A stretch of 8,618 nt of DNA from Bacteroidetes bacterium UBA4408 (GTDB lineage: Bacteria > Bacteroidota > Bacteroidia > UBA4408), in assembly GCA_002389785.1 (NCBI GenBank), contig DGQS01000115.1, positions 1 through 8,618 on the forward strand. The letters run 5' to 3'. Shown here piece by piece: positions 8,268 through 8,618 of the stretch. The notes beneath the pieces are model-generated. The model made no database searches, had not been told where the DNA came from, and saw only the letters and a list, made by a program, of their open reading frames with translations. The translations under genes were made by a program, and so were the position numbers. Every line of letters begins with the position of its first letter. Position 1 is the first letter of the stretch.

Positions 8268-8517
8268 GTTCAGCCTCCACGGAAAACTTTGACCGAATTA
8301 CAGTTAGATTGTACAACGATTCATCCGCCGAGGTCAACCACGTTTCCACCGAAACTCGGCCGCTCAAGTCGAGTGCGAGTTCGTTGGCAACGTGGGTGTC
8401 GATGCGCCTGGTTTTTCCGACAGCAACCACGGCAGGAGAGACAATGGCAGCGGAACGTAGTTCCCAGTTTCCTCGACGCCCCTCGGCGCTCAGGACCATT
8501 TGAAGGTGTTCGCTCAC
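8260..8517 (-). CDS. small hypothetical protein (85 residues)
   Basis: The frame runs on the minus strand from GTG at 8517-8515 to TAG at 8262-8260. The GTG was chosen because it overlaps the stop of the upstream gene as GTGA, a classic coupled start. The frame stays open only to the stop at 8574-8572, and the next ATG, codon 7, has no ribosome binding site. The protein starts MSEHLQMVLSAEG and ends KFSVEAEHA. It has no signal peptide or membrane segment, and alternating polar and hydrophobic residues suggest a small beta-rich cytoplasmic protein. I do not recognise a family. Overlaps on both sides (4 nt and 8 nt) make it a member of a tight operon with an exported protein. Confidence 0.6.
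   Translation of the reverse strand: MSEHLQMVLSAEGRRGNWELRSAAIVSPAVVAVGKTRRIDTHVANELALDLSGRVSVETWLTSADESLYNLTVIRSKFSVEAEHA
8274..8278 (-). promoter_or_regulatory. strong Shine-Dalgarno site for the exported protein
   Basis: On the minus strand GGAGG lies 6 nt before the ATG at 8267. It sits inside the coding region of the preceding gene, as in translationally coupled operons. No gene in the left 8.1 kb has such a site, which supports different origins for the two parts. Confidence 0.7.
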
Positions 8518-8618
8518 GGAGCGGGGGCGGGTGCCCCCTCGGCGGGGGCATCGCCGGTGTCGCCACGGGCCTCAGCCTCAGCCTCTTTTTGGCGCTGATC
8601 TGCCTCGGCCGCTTTGCG
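8514..8618 (-). CDS. C-terminal end of an Ala/Glu/Pro-rich protein (5' end outside window)
   Basis: On the minus strand the frame is open from 8618 to TGA at 8516-8514 and gives 34 residues, starting RKAAEADQRQKEAEAEARG and ending EGAPAPAP. The first half is charged and probably helical (a coiled-coil end); the second half is an Ala/Pro-rich disordered tail. The TGA overlaps the GTG of the next gene by the GTGA arrangement, which supports this frame over the others. The rest of the protein is beyond the window, so no function can be given. Confidence 0.55.
   Translation of the reverse strand, partial: RKAAEADQRQKEAEAEARGDTGDAPAEGAPAPAP

Noticed and set aside
8255..8503. Plus-strand frame of 82 residues in the GC-rich tail
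   Set aside because: It lies opposite the 85-residue minus-strand gene, which has overlapping neighbours and a coupled start; the plus frame has no such support.
1..8618. CRISPR array, tRNA, insertion sequence or integrase
   Set aside because: No regularly spaced repeats, cloverleaf sequence, transposase motif or terminal inverted repeats were seen on reading both strands.

Overview
The window joins two unrelated pieces of DNA. Positions 1 to about 8130 are AT-rich (roughly 35-40% GC by eye), have no Shine-Dalgarno sequences before the starts, and carry proteins typical of Bacteroidota: an ECF sigma factor, a one-pass anti-sigma-like protein, and large secreted proteins built for the type IX secretion system (T9SS). 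Positions from about 8140 to 8618 are about 60% GC (285 of 478 bases counted by hand). They hold tightly overlapping minus-strand genes, one with a strong GGAGG ribosome binding site, and look proteobacterial or myxobacterial. The change is abrupt, lies inside a gene and has no mobile element beside it, so a chimeric contig is the simplest explanation.

Layout of the Bacteroidota part, all on the plus strand. (1) 1-798: the C-terminal 265 residues of a DUF2779 protein with a DEDDy-type nuclease-like domain, cut by the window edge. (2) 799-1150: non-coding, with a possible promoter. (3) 1151-1636 and 1641-2717: an ECF sigma factor and, 4 nt later, its probable membrane anti-sigma partner, whose cytoplasmic part is an internal duplication without a zinc site. 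(4) 2971-6555: a very large secreted protein with a signal peptide, beta-sandwich and pre-peptidase-like domains and a T9SS type A sorting domain. An in-frame TAG at 6409-6411 splits the sorting domain, and the remaining 47 codons follow in the same frame up to TAA at 6553-6555. A clear rho-independent terminator follows. (5) 6811 to about 8136: a second secreted protein (signal peptide, GEVED domain, Ig-like domain, jelly-roll domain), cut off by the junction before any sorting domain.

The sigma/anti-sigma pair sits directly upstream of the two surface proteins and could control them, but that is inference from position only. The GC-rich tail holds pieces of three minus-strand genes in one operon: the end of an Ala/Glu/Pro-rich protein, a complete 85-residue protein of unknown function, and the first 45 or so residues of an exported protein. 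I saw no tRNA, rRNA, CRISPR array, transposase or integrase. The features most worth checking are the nonsense codon in the sorting domain, the paired inserted modules in the large protein, and the junction.
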